From CAZZDA01 sp964652585 (GTDB lineage Bacteria > Patescibacteriota > Patescibacteriia > UBA1544), in contig CAZZDA010000014.1 in assembly GCA_964652585.1 (NCBI GenBank), positions 1 to 18,921 of the forward strand: a stretch of DNA of 18,921 bases, in the 5' to 3' direction. A model generated the notes under the pieces. That model was not told the DNA's origin and made no database searches. It saw nothing but the letters and a program-made list of their open reading frames with translations. Made by a program: the position numbers and the translations under genes. Shown here piece after piece: positions 1 to 6,774 of this stretch (positions are counted from its first letter, which is position 1; each line of letters opens with the position of its first letter).

Positions 1-53
1 TATAGTTAGCGCAATTATTACTTTTTTTGTGATTTTAACCGGACACTAGTAAT

Positions 54-71
54 TTTAAATCATGATTTAAA
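54..71. promoter_or_regulatory. Perfect 18-bp palindrome
   Basis: TTTAAATCATGATTTAAA is a perfect palindrome with two 9-base arms and no spacer, in AT-rich DNA about 55 bp upstream of the -35 box at 124. Its symmetry suits a dimeric DNA-binding protein. No regulator is identifiable from the sequence, and AT-rich palindromes can arise by chance. Confidence 0.4.
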
Positions 72-78
72 TATGTAT

Positions 79-94
79 TTAATTACGTAATTAA
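79..94. promoter_or_regulatory. Perfect 16-bp palindrome
   Basis: TTAATTACGTAATTAA is a second perfect palindrome. Its centre lies 24 bp from that of the first and about 40 bp before the -35 box. It overlaps by two bases the hairpin that follows. It could be an operator; the binding factor is unknown. Confidence 0.4.
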
Positions 95-112
95 CCTGCC
101 TGCCGGCAGGTT
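93..112. repeat. CCTGCC/GGCAGG hairpin repeat
   Basis: The arms AACCTGCC and GGCAGGTT flank a TGCC loop. From memory, CCTGCCTGCCGGCAGG-like palindromes are dispersed many times in CPR genomes, so this is probably one copy of an intergenic repeat rather than a dedicated site. It has no following T-run, so a terminator is unlikely. Confidence 0.55.
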
Positions 113-123
113 CAAGAGTTTTG

Positions 124-151
124 TTGACAAAAGGTGTTTTTCCACTATACT
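124..151 (+). promoter_or_regulatory. Promoter upstream of purC
   Basis: TTGACA at 124-129 and TATACT at 146-151 are separated by 16 bp, a near-consensus housekeeping sigma promoter. Transcription would start near 157-159, giving purC a 5' leader of about 200 nt, far longer than needed for translation. Confidence 0.7.
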
Positions 152-167
152 GCACAGGAGTTACTGT

Positions 168-308
168 AAAATACCGGATAGGTTAGTTTTTGAAATATTT
201 TTTTCTAGAGCAATGAAGTAGAAAGTGTAGAAGTGCAGAGCACTTTAAGCTTTTTACTAAAAAAGCTGTAGGAGAAAATAGTCAAAAAGTACTGCCATAC
301 GGTATTTT
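168..308 (+). promoter_or_regulatory. Structured purC leader, attenuator-like
   Basis: AAAATACCG at 168-176 is perfectly complementary to CGGTATTTT at 300-308, closing a domain that holds two local hairpins: AAGTGC/GCACTT at 231-245 with a 3-nt loop, and AGCTTTTT/AAAAAGCT at 248-267. The same 3' strand can instead pair locally with 285-294 (10 bp with two G-U pairs, loop CCATA at 295-299), giving a weak hairpin whose 3' arm ends in five T. The two pairings exclude each other, as in attenuators and riboswitches. No match to the purine, ZTP or PRPP riboswitch cores was recognised. Function is inferred from pairing only. Confidence 0.4.
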
Positions 309-360
309 TCATAAGCTCCAATGATCGTTTTTCTGCTCTTTTTATGAAAGGATATAAATC

Positions 361-1341
361 ATGGGCGCAATTATCCCTCCGCAAGTAGCCGAAACTGCAA
401 CGAGTCGGTATTTGGCTGAACAAGGTCTTGTTCTCTTACACCGTGGAAAAGTACGTGATACCTACCAACATCCATTTAATTCCTCGTGGCTTGTCGTGGT
501 AGCTACCGACCGGTTGAGTGTCTTTGATTTAGTTCTTCCCGCACTTATCCCTTACAAGGGAGAGGTTCTGACTGCGATGACACTCTTTTGGTTGACGAAG
601 GTGCTTGTTGACTTCCCTCACCACCTTGAGCCTTCTGAAAAAGATCATTCGCTCAATGCAGTACATGATTTGAAAGACATGCTACCGAGACTTCCACTTA
701 AGCGATGTCTTGTGGTACGGAAAGAAACGATTCAAGAATACGAACTGATTTTTCGTCATCATATCGGAGGATCGGTATACAAAACATACCTTGAGACAGG
801 AACGGCCGGAGGACATAAGCTTCCATCTGGATTGCCAAAATGGAGTGTTTTGGAGGATCCACTCTTTACACCTTCCACAAAGGCTGAGATTGGACATGAT
901 GTCAATATTACTGCTGTAGAGTATTTTGCGGATATGGGAAAGGCCGGAGAAGATGCGGTTGCAATGTTCTCAAGAGCCTATAAGAGAGCATACGCGTATG
1001 CACGAGAGCGTGGTATCATTATCCTTGACACCAAGTTTGAAGGGGGTAGCGTTATTGCAGACGAGGTGCTGACTCCTGACTCATCACGATTTACTACGGT
1101 TGATGATTGGCAGCAGGCTGTCATTGAAGATAGAGATCCTATTTTTTACGACAAAGAGCCTGTTCGTCAATGGGGTAAAACCGTTGAAACGCCGTGGGGA
1201 ACAGGATTACACAACAAATCTCTTGATCCACAAGATCCGGAACACACGAAGTTTGTTGCCAGTCTCCACGTACCTTCAAGAGTTGTTGATGCTGCTACAA
1301 AGCGTTACTTGGATCTCGCACGTGCAATGGGTGCGTTATAA
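361..1341 (+). CDS. purC: SAICAR synthase (phosphoribosylaminoimidazole-succinocarboxamide synthase)
   Basis: This cytosolic enzyme joins CAIR and aspartate with ATP to make SAICAR in de novo purine synthesis. The family signature is clear: GKVRDTY near residue 30, ATDRLSVFD in the nucleotide-binding N-lobe, DTKFEGG at 223-229 and LTPDSSRF at 237-244, which matches the conserved substrate-binding DSSRF. At 326 residues it belongs to the longer ADE1-like class rather than the roughly 237-residue E. coli type. The ATG at 361 has an AAAGGA Shine-Dalgarno at 347-352, 8 nt away, which fixes the start. A long structured leader precedes it and a strong terminator follows, so it appears monocistronic; no other purine gene lies in the window. 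An 8-codon ORF (321-347) sits in the leader just upstream and may be incidental. Confidence 0.95.
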   Translation: MGAIIPPQVAETATSRYLAEQGLVLLHRGKVRDTYQHPFNSSWLVVVATDRLSVFDLVLPALIPYKGEVLTAMTLFWLTKVLVDFPHHLEPSEKDHSLNAVHDLKDMLPRLPLKRCLVVRKETIQEYELIFRHHIGGSVYKTYLETGTAGGHKLPSGLPKWSVLEDPLFTPSTKAEIGHDVNITAVEYFADMGKAGEDAVAMFSRAYKRAYAYARERGIIILDTKFEGGSVIADEVLTPDSSRFTTVDDWQQAVIEDRDPIFYDKEPVRQWGKTVETPWGTGLHNKSLDPQDPEHTKFVASLHVPSRVVDAATKRYLDLARAMGAL

Positions 1342-1382
1342 ACATCGCTTATCGAGGTTCATCCTTTCAATAATCACTGTAC

Positions 1383-1415
1383 AGCTTGGGAAGAAGTGAT
1401 TTCCCAAGCTTTTTT
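1383..1415 (+). terminator. Rho-independent terminator of purC
   Basis: AGCTTGGGAA (1383-1392) pairs perfectly with TTCCCAAGCT (1401-1410) around an 8-nt loop, followed by a run of T ending at 1415. It lies 41 nt after the purC stop codon. Confidence 0.85.
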
Positions 1416-1444
1416 ATACAATAAACAAAAGAGAAAAAATAGTA

Positions 1445-1469
1445 TTGTCCAACACTCGGTGTTGGACAA
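1445..1469. promoter_or_regulatory. Perfect 11-bp inverted repeat, operator candidate
   Basis: TTGTCCAACAC (1445-1455) and GTGTTGGACAA (1459-1469) are exact reverse complements around TCG. No T-run follows, so it is not an obvious terminator. It ends 4 bp before the -35 box at 1474, the position expected of an activator or repressor site for a dimeric regulator. It does not resemble NrdR or classical LexA boxes as remembered. Confidence 0.55.
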
Positions 1470-1473
1470 ATTC

Positions 1474-1502
1474 TTGACGTAAGCATATGTTAGTGGTATT
1501 CT
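1474..1502 (+). promoter_or_regulatory. Promoter for the 72-aa gene
   Basis: TTGACG (1474-1479) and TATTCT (1497-1502) are separated by 17 bp. Transcription would start near 1509, leaving a leader of about 37 nt. Confidence 0.6.
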
Positions 1503-1545
1503 ACGCTTAGATTGTTCAACCTGAAGTGCATGAAAGGGATTAGTC

Positions 1546-1764
1546 ATGGCAACGGCAAGAGAACTTACGACGGTGCGGGTGCGGTGCTCATATTGCTGTG
1601 AAGATCATGCAGTACCTATCGGAGGGTGGATAGTGTGTCCACAGAGTCTGGAGTATGTGTCTTCTCAAAACTATTTGTTTGCACGTAATAGGATGACAGT
1701 GACGCAAACATCCAAGTTTGAAAACCTTGCTCCCTACATTCGCTTACGAACGGGTTTTTCCTGA
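1546..1764 (+). CDS. Small Cys-rich protein of unknown function
   Basis: This is a 72-residue protein that I do not recognise. The N-terminal third holds C14, C17, C18, H21 and C31 (CSYCC, then a single Cys before Pro-32), which could form a small zinc site, although a canonical second CxxC knuckle is missing. The rest is polar with no membrane segment. The call rests mainly on context: a good promoter (1474-1502), a GAAAGGGA Shine-Dalgarno at 1532-1539 placed 6 nt before the ATG, and an inverted repeat directly upstream of the promoter. The membrane protein at 1814 follows after 49 nt with no terminator, so both may share a transcript. It could be a small regulator or a leader ORF. Confidence 0.55.
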   Translation: MATARELTTVRVRCSYCCEDHAVPIGGWIVCPQSLEYVSSQNYLFARNRMTVTQTSKFENLAPYIRLRTGFS

Positions 1765-1813
1765 TCTTTCGAAGTGTCAACTGCCCGGCTGGTCTCACGA
1801 TTAGCCTTTTTTT

Positions 1814-2452
1814 ATGCGACAACTTTTTTCTCAAAAAACGATAAAGATACTAGCTCTCGCAGTACTTGTTGGCATAGTTGTAACACCTTTTTTCTTTATA
1901 GAATCTTCAGGTGAAGTATTACGAACTTCTGTAGAGCGCAACTACATACTCGGGTCAGTCGTGTATGTGCTTTTGCTTATCGCTTCAATTGTGGTGGCAC
2001 CCTTAACTTCGCCGCTCATCTACATTGCAGGAGGACTGCTTGGATTGGTACCGACCGCGCTCTATAATATTTTTGGATGGGGCGTGGGTTCCGCTATCGC
2101 ATTTTTGCTTGCGCGTCACTTAGGAAAGCCATTTCTTGAACGAAAAAAACTTTTGCACAAGGTAGAAGTATATGAAAAACGCATACCGCCCTCTCTAACC
2201 TTTTGGAGTATCGTGTTCTTACGCATGGTATTGCCGGTTGATATCTTGAGCTACGTACTTGGTTTTGTAAGTTCCATTTCTTTTACAAAATACATGCTTG
2301 CAACCATTATTGGTATTACACCTTTTTCCATAGTTTTTGCGTATGGAGGTAATGCTTTGTTTTCCGGAAAATGGTTTACCGCAGGAGCTATAGCATTGCT
2401 TCTGATCATCGCCTCAGTCATAGGTATTCGTATCGCAAAAAAAAGATTATGA
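1814..2452 (+). CDS. TVP38/TMEM64 family (VTT/DedA-like) membrane protein
   Basis: This is a 212-residue polytopic inner-membrane protein of the VTT (SNARE_assoc) superfamily. Members are proposed to act in lipid scrambling or undecaprenyl-phosphate recycling, but no substrate can be assigned here. Family marks are the glycine-rich re-entrant segment GWGVGSAIAFLLARHLGKP (residues about 88-106) and the second half-repeat beginning RMVLPVDILSYVLGF, followed by IGITPFSIVFAYGG. About five hydrophobic segments are visible, with the first at residues 10-28 and the last at about 190-207 ending in a basic KKR tail. The ATG at 1814 has no Shine-Dalgarno but is the only start that keeps the first helix. 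The tail overlaps the predicted trxB -35 box. Confidence 0.85.
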   Translation: MRQLFSQKTIKILALAVLVGIVVTPFFFIESSGEVLRTSVERNYILGSVVYVLLLIASIVVAPLTSPLIYIAGGLLGLVPTALYNIFGWGVGSAIAFLLARHLGKPFLERKKLLHKVEVYEKRIPPSLTFWSIVFLRMVLPVDILSYVLGFVSSISFTKYMLATIIGITPFSIVFAYGGNALFSGKWFTAGAIALLLIIASVIGIRIAKKRL

Positions 2453-2477
2453 CAAAATGTATAAGACATGCTACACT
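2449..2477 (+). promoter_or_regulatory. Candidate trxB promoter
   Basis: ATGACA (2449-2454) and TACACT (2472-2477) have 17-bp spacing. The -35 box overlaps the stop codon of the preceding membrane-protein gene. Transcription would start near 2484, about 26 nt before the trxB ATG. The match to consensus is moderate. Confidence 0.4.
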
Positions 2478-2509
2478 TCTTGTGCTTCAAATTTTAAATA
2501 TCAGTATCT

Positions 2510-3430
2510 ATGTATAACACTATTATCATTGGATCGGGTCCTGCGGGACTCACTGCAGCAGTGTATGCTGCACGAGCAGAATTACAACCACTGGTTATTG
2601 CAGGTGCAACACCTGGCGGGCAGCTCATGTTAACCACGGAAGTAGAAAATTTTCCTGGATTTCCCGAAGGCATTATGGGTCCGGAACTTATGGACAATAT
2701 GCGCAAGCAATCCGAGCGTTTTGGCGCGACATTTATTAATAAAGATGTTACAAAAGTAGATCTGAAAGGAAAAGAAAAGAAAGTGTATGTGGGGGATGAG
2801 GTGTATGAAGCAACAACGGTGATAATTGCGACAGGTGCGTCTGCTATATGGCTTGGTCTGCCATCAGAGCAAAAATTCATGGGTCATGGGGTTGGTTCGT
2901 GTGCGACATGCGATGGTTTTTTCTATAAAGACAAAGAAGTGTTGGTTATTGGCGGGGGGGACACTGCAATGGAAGAAGCATTGTTTTTAACAAAATACGC
3001 GACGAAAGTGACGGTGGTGCATAGGCGTGACGCATTACGCGCAAGTAAAGTGCAGCAGCAGAAAGCGTTTGATAATCCGAAAATTGATTTTCTATGGGAT
3101 ACGGCTTTGGAAGAAGTGTTGGGGGATAATAAAGTGAGTGGCGTGAAGCTGAAAAATGTAAAGACAGGAGAAGTTACAGAGAAAAATGTTGACGGTATTT
3201 TTGTGGCGATAGGTCATAAGCCTAATACGGGAATATTTAAAGAACAAGTGGATATGGATGAAAAGGGCTACATCATCCCACAAAAATTGCAAACACATAC
3301 GAATGTTGATGGTGTGTTTGTGGCGGGTGATGTGTCTGATAAACGATATCGCCAGGCAATTTCAGCGGCGGGTATTGGATGCATGGCGGCGATGGATGTG
3401 GAGAAATATTTGGAATCGCACAACACATAG
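2510..3430 (+). CDS. trxB: Thioredoxin reductase (NADPH)
   Basis: This cytosolic FAD enzyme passes electrons from NADPH to thioredoxin. It has the standard low-molecular-weight layout in 306 residues. The FAD-binding GSGPAG is at 8-13. The redox-active CATC is at 131-134, followed by D as in the family. The NADPH-binding GGGD is at 148-151. HRR at 171-173 is the 2'-phosphate-binding signature that indicates NADPH, unlike ferredoxin-NADP reductase-like relatives lacking the CxxC. The C-terminal FAD motif VFVAGDV and the RQAISAAGIGCMAA helix are intact. There is no clear Shine-Dalgarno. It is convergent with korB and separated from it by a shared terminator hairpin. No thioredoxin gene lies in the window. 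Confidence 0.96.
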   Translation: MYNTIIIGSGPAGLTAAVYAARAELQPLVIAGATPGGQLMLTTEVENFPGFPEGIMGPELMDNMRKQSERFGATFINKDVTKVDLKGKEKKVYVGDEVYEATTVIIATGASAIWLGLPSEQKFMGHGVGSCATCDGFFYKDKEVLVIGGGDTAMEEALFLTKYATKVTVVHRRDALRASKVQQQKAFDNPKIDFLWDTALEEVLGDNKVSGVKLKNVKTGEVTEKNVDGIFVAIGHKPNTGIFKEQVDMDEKGYIIPQKLQTHTNVDGVFVAGDVSDKRYRQAISAAGIGCMAAMDVEKYLESHNT

Positions 3431-3450
3431 CTTGTAACTCATAACACAAC

Positions 3451-3474
3451 AATCCGCCAAAAGGCGGATTTTGT
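3451..3474. terminator. Terminator between convergent trxB and korB
   Basis: AATCCGCC (3451-3458) and GGCGGATT (3463-3470) pair perfectly around AAAA. A short T-rich tail follows on the plus strand. It sits 20 nt after trxB and 20 nt from the korB stop, so it may serve both genes, though the tail on the minus strand is weaker. Confidence 0.7.
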
Positions 3475-3491
3475 TATAGTATTCTTTTTTT

Positions 3492-4349
3492 CTACACCAG
3501 CCCTTCCATGATCTTACTGATATCAGGATTGAGCTGCTGTTTCACCAAAGCTTTTTTACTGATCTGCGGCAATTCATCGCCATAACGTGGTTTTCCTGTC
3601 TCTTGGTAAAATAATCCGATAGGAACTTTTGTATCCCATTCAAGCGCTTTCGTAAACGCTTTACTTTTATTTGAAGGGTCGTATTTCGTATTTTCAAGTT
3701 TGTAAATGCGTTTTTTAAACCACTCACGGGTATTATGATGATTAAAGGTAACGCAAGGTTGCAACACATCAATCAAAGCAAATCCGGGATGATCTATAGC
3801 ACCAATAATCAAGTCACGCAAATGTTGTTGATCGTCAGCGAACGAACGCGCTACATACGTGGCACCGGAAGCTATAGCAAGTGTCAAAGGATCAACAGGT
3901 GTTTCAATTGAGCCAAAGGGTGTTGTTTTGGTTATCTCGCCCTTGTCGGTGGTGGGGGATGCTTGTCCTTTGGTAAGTCCGTAAATTTGATTATTGTGCA
4001 CAATATACACAATATCAAGATTTCTTCTGCACGCATGCACAAAGTGATTGGTGCCAATGCCATATCCGTCACCGTCACCGCCGACAGCAATAACCGTTAA
4101 GTCGCTATTTGCAAGGCGAGCTCCTGTTGCCACAGGCAGTCCTCGTCCATGAATGCTATGAAAACCATAGGTTTCTATCCAGTGAGGAAGTTTGGAAGAA
4201 CAGCCGATACCGGAAGCGATAAGTGTTTGCGCGGGATCTATATTTTTTTTAACAAGTGCAAGCTTTAACGCGGCGAGTATGCCGAAATCACCACACCCCG
4301 GACACCAGGTAGGTATAGCTTTAGTTGTGAGTTGTTGAAAAGTAGTCAT
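3492..4349 (-). CDS. korB: 2-oxoacid:ferredoxin oxidoreductase, beta subunit
   Basis: This is the thiamine-diphosphate and [4Fe-4S] subunit of an enzyme that oxidatively decarboxylates a 2-oxoacid to the acyl-CoA and reduces ferredoxin. It has 285 residues, normal for the family. The four cluster cysteines are visible: C16 and C19 in WCPGCG, C50 in GIGCSSK, and C199 in LQPCVTF. The thiamine/Mg site is GGDGD at 90-94 followed by N119-N120 and the family motif YGLTKGQASPT. It lies 15 nt downstream of korA on the same strand, so the two are cotranscribed and form the heterodimer. Whether the substrate is 2-oxoglutarate, pyruvate or another acid cannot be settled; the kor symbol follows the two-subunit architecture. 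Confidence 0.93.
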   Translation of the reverse strand: MTTFQQLTTKAIPTWCPGCGDFGILAALKLALVKKNIDPAQTLIASGIGCSSKLPHWIETYGFHSIHGRGLPVATGARLANSDLTVIAVGGDGDGYGIGTNHFVHACRRNLDIVYIVHNNQIYGLTKGQASPTTDKGEITKTTPFGSIETPVDPLTLAIASGATYVARSFADDQQHLRDLIIGAIDHPGFALIDVLQPCVTFNHHNTREWFKKRIYKLENTKYDPSNKSKAFTKALEWDTKVPIGLFYQETGKPRYGDELPQISKKALVKQQLNPDISKIMEGLV

Positions 4350-4364
4350 ATCCTGTAGGAGAAT

Positions 4365-6101
4365 TTAATGTACAAGACGTACAATAGATTTAACGATCTC
4401 TATCGCGGAAAAAGGTCGTCCATCGTACTTCGTTATGGTTTTTGGAATAGTGACTCCGGTTCTTTCACGTATCAAGCCGGTCAGTTGTGCATCGTGATTA
4501 TTTTCAATGACCAATGGAAGCTTTGCAGACGATAAGATGCGTTTTACGGTATCGCTTGGGAAAGGGTGAAGGTAGGTGATTTGCAAATAATTTACTTTTA
4601 CTTTTTTTTCTCGCAACATCTCTATTGCTTCAAGAATAGGTCCTTTAGTTGAACCAAAGCCAACTAAAGTGATAGTTGCGTGCGCGGGACCAACAAGTTC
4701 CGGCTGTGGCAGCTCTTTTGCAAGCGTCTCAAGTTTTTTCATGCGCTTCTCTACCATTGCAATGCGCATATCCTTTTCTTCGGTGACGTGTCCATGCTCA
4801 TCATGCTCATTACCGGTAGCGCGGAAAATAGTGTTAGGGTATCCGGGAAGTGTTCTGGGAGAGACGCCATCTGCGGTGAGTTGGTACCGTTTATAATTTT
4901 TGAGTTTTTTTGCTTGAACCTCTGTTAAAAGTTTTCCACGTTGTATTTTGACACGCTTCAAATCAAACAATTCATGATCAGTGTAGCTTTCCCCAAGATA
5001 TTTATCAGTTAGTACGATAACAGGGAGTTGGTATTTTTCAGCAATGTTAAATGCCTCGGCAGTCAGATGGAATGACTCGGTGACTGAGCCGGGAGATACG
5101 ACGACTCTTGGAAATTCACCATGACCGGTGTGGAGTACAAAACGAAGATCTCCCTGCTCGGTTCGTGTAGGAAGACCTGTAGAGGAACCGCTACGTGTTA
5201 CATTTACTGCAACGATAGGTGTTTCTGTTGTTCCGGCAAGACTTAATACCTCTGACATCAGCGCAAAGCCACCACCCGAGGTTGCGGTCATTGCGCGTGC
5301 GCCAACGTGCGCCGCGCCAACTGCCATAGCCATTGCGGCAATTTCATCTTCTGTTTGTTTCACAATAATACCGGATGTTCTTTCATGTACGGCGAGCGTT
5401 TGCATGATAGAGGTTGCAGGCGTCATGGGATATGCTGACATCCATTTGCATCCTGCTTGTATTGCGCCTAAAGCAGACGCTTGATTTCCGGAGATGAACA
5501 TGCGTTTTGGCGCTTTGGTATCCGGCTGTATTTCCCATGAAAAATCATCTGGGAAATGTTTTTCTACATAACGATAGCCCTTTCGCGCGGCGGCAACATT
5601 GCGCTTGACCACTTCCGCGCCTTTTTTCTTCAAATATTGCTCTTTTAACAATTGCTCAAGATAAGATAGGGGATACTGTAATAAGGAGAACGATGCACCA
5701 AGTGCTACCATATTTATCATGACAGGAGATCCGGAAACTTCTTCTACAATTTGTTTGAGCGGTATTGGATAATGTTGTCCTCTGACTTTTCCAACGTTTT
5801 TAACCACATCAGGATCAAAAATAACTCCACCCTCTCGGGGAAGTTCGTGTGCATGGCGATCTATGGTTTCTTGGTTAAGTGCAACAAGCAAATGCACTTC
5901 GTCAACTTGCGCGTGAACCGGTTGATCAGAAACACGAATACGAATGGTATTGTGTCCGCCACGGATAAGGGAGGGGTGTTCGGTATTCGTAAAAATATGC
6001 AATCCTCCTCGGGTGAATGCTTTGGACATAAGACGGCCGGAGACCATAATACCTTCGCCGGCTCTGCCGCCAATGCGCCAGTTGAAATCAAGCTTTGACA
6101 T
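4365..6101 (-). CDS. korA: 2-oxoacid:ferredoxin oxidoreductase, fused gamma-alpha subunit
   Basis: The 578 residues combine an N-terminal gamma domain (about 1-190; GRAGEGI at 12-18 is its signature) with the alpha subunit (about 200-578), as in Sulfolobus-type and mycobacterial two-subunit enzymes. The alpha part has YPMTP at 224-228, matching the YPITP motif used in substrate/CoA handling, and KQTEDEIAAM, which contributes to thiamine activation. No ferredoxin-like delta domain is present, so electrons should leave through the KorB cluster to an external ferredoxin such as the divergently encoded one at 6346. The ATG at 6101 begins directly before the conserved GGRAGEGI segment. The upstream spacer of 244 bp holds promoters for both directions. 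Substrate is not determined. Confidence 0.93.
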   Translation of the reverse strand: MSKLDFNWRIGGRAGEGIMVSGRLMSKAFTRGGLHIFTNTEHPSLIRGGHNTIRIRVSDQPVHAQVDEVHLLVALNQETIDRHAHELPREGGVIFDPDVVKNVGKVRGQHYPIPLKQIVEEVSGSPVMINMVALGASFSLLQYPLSYLEQLLKEQYLKKKGAEVVKRNVAAARKGYRYVEKHFPDDFSWEIQPDTKAPKRMFISGNQASALGAIQAGCKWMSAYPMTPATSIMQTLAVHERTSGIIVKQTEDEIAAMAMAVGAAHVGARAMTATSGGGFALMSEVLSLAGTTETPIVAVNVTRSGSSTGLPTRTEQGDLRFVLHTGHGEFPRVVVSPGSVTESFHLTAEAFNIAEKYQLPVIVLTDKYLGESYTDHELFDLKRVKIQRGKLLTEVQAKKLKNYKRYQLTADGVSPRTLPGYPNTIFRATGNEHDEHGHVTEEKDMRIAMVEKRMKKLETLAKELPQPELVGPAHATITLVGFGSTKGPILEAIEMLREKKVKVNYLQITYLHPFPSDTVKRILSSAKLPLVIENNHDAQLTGLIRERTGVTIPKTITKYDGRPFSAIEIVKSIVRLVH

Positions 6102-6183
6102 AGGGGAAAATGTATTTGAGAATTGAGAGTGGAAAATGAAAAATTACTTTTGCGCTTTACGCTCTCAACTTTGAACTTGTTGT

Positions 6184-6189
6184 AGTGTA
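6184..6189 (-). promoter_or_regulatory. Candidate extended -10 element for korAB
   Basis: On the minus strand TACACT is directly preceded by TGG, giving an extended -10 (TGnTACACT). No convincing -35 is seen at 16-18 bp. It would start transcription about 75 nt before korA. Confidence 0.3.
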
Positions 6190-6282
6190 CCACAAATTTT
6201 TCAATACATAAAGTACCAACTTATCCACGTTCTCTCATTATATAAAAAGTTTTTATAAAACATATCTTTCCACAGAACGCCA

Positions 6283-6310
6283 TTGACGTCTTGAGAGAAT
6301 GCGTTATCAT
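6283..6310 (+). promoter_or_regulatory. Ferredoxin promoter
   Basis: TTGACG (6283-6288) and TATCAT (6305-6310) have 16-bp spacing. The start would be near 6317, leaving a 29-nt leader. A GA-rich AAAGAGGA lies in that leader but is too far (about 25 nt) from the ATG to act as a normal Shine-Dalgarno. Confidence 0.6.
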
Positions 6311-6345
6311 GGTAAAGAGGATTTTAACTACTTATATTCTTTTTT

Positions 6346-6570
6346 ATGGCAACGTACAAAATAGAAGTTGATAGAGATGCGTGTATCAGCATCTCAAGCT
6401 GTGTCGCAATTGCACCAAATGTGTTTCAATTGGACGATGAAGGAAAGGCTTACATTGTGAAAACAGACGGCGATCCGCCGGAAACCATTTTGGAAGCTGC
6501 AAAATCCTGTCCGGTAGATGCTATTGTTCTTAAAGATGAGGCGGGAAAACAAGTTTGGCCGGAGAAGTAA
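6346..6570 (+). CDS. Small ferredoxin with three cluster cysteines
   Basis: This is a 74-residue soluble electron carrier. Single-cluster ferredoxins normally have CxxCxxC, a later Cys, then CP. Here the residues are C13, I16, C19, A23 before Pro-24, and C55 in SCPVDAI. The second cysteine (position 16) is isoleucine, leaving the three-cysteine C-x5-C plus CP pattern typical of [3Fe-4S] ferredoxins such as actinobacterial P450 partners. The core APNVFQLDDEGKA and the CPVDAI end match the family closely. The gene is divergent from korAB and shares its spacer, so it is a plausible electron acceptor for that oxidoreductase. Cluster type is inferred from spacing and could be [4Fe-4S] with a non-Cys ligand. 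Confidence 0.88.
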   Translation: MATYKIEVDRDACISISSCVAIAPNVFQLDDEGKAYIVKTDGDPPETILEAAKSCPVDAIVLKDEAGKQVWPEK

Positions 6571-6596
6571 TGAAATAGGGAATAAATAATAACGCA

Positions 6597-6628
6597 ACTC
6601 ACGACATCAGATGTCGTGAGTTTTTTTT
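6597..6628 (+). terminator. Terminator of the ferredoxin gene
   Basis: ACTCACGACAT (6597-6607) and ATGTCGTGAGT (6611-6621) form a perfect 11-bp stem with a 3-nt loop, followed by a run of eight T to 6628. Confidence 0.92.
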
Positions 6629-6774
6629 GTGTGAAACAACTTGCCAAGGATGTAGGTAGAGATCGAAGGAGCTATAATGATTTTACTGGTGCATAGATGG
6701 CTATTCTAGCCAAGTATGCTCAATGATGCTATGGGTGGGGCATTATGTATTGAATGTGGGTTATTCAAAAATAC

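Noticed and set aside
213..221. ATG-AAG-TAG minimal ORF in the purC leader
   Set aside because: Two codons without a Shine-Dalgarno; most likely chance.
157..360. Known purine, ZTP or PRPP riboswitch upstream of purC
   Set aside because: None of the conserved core sequences I remember for those classes is present; only generic pairing potential can be shown.
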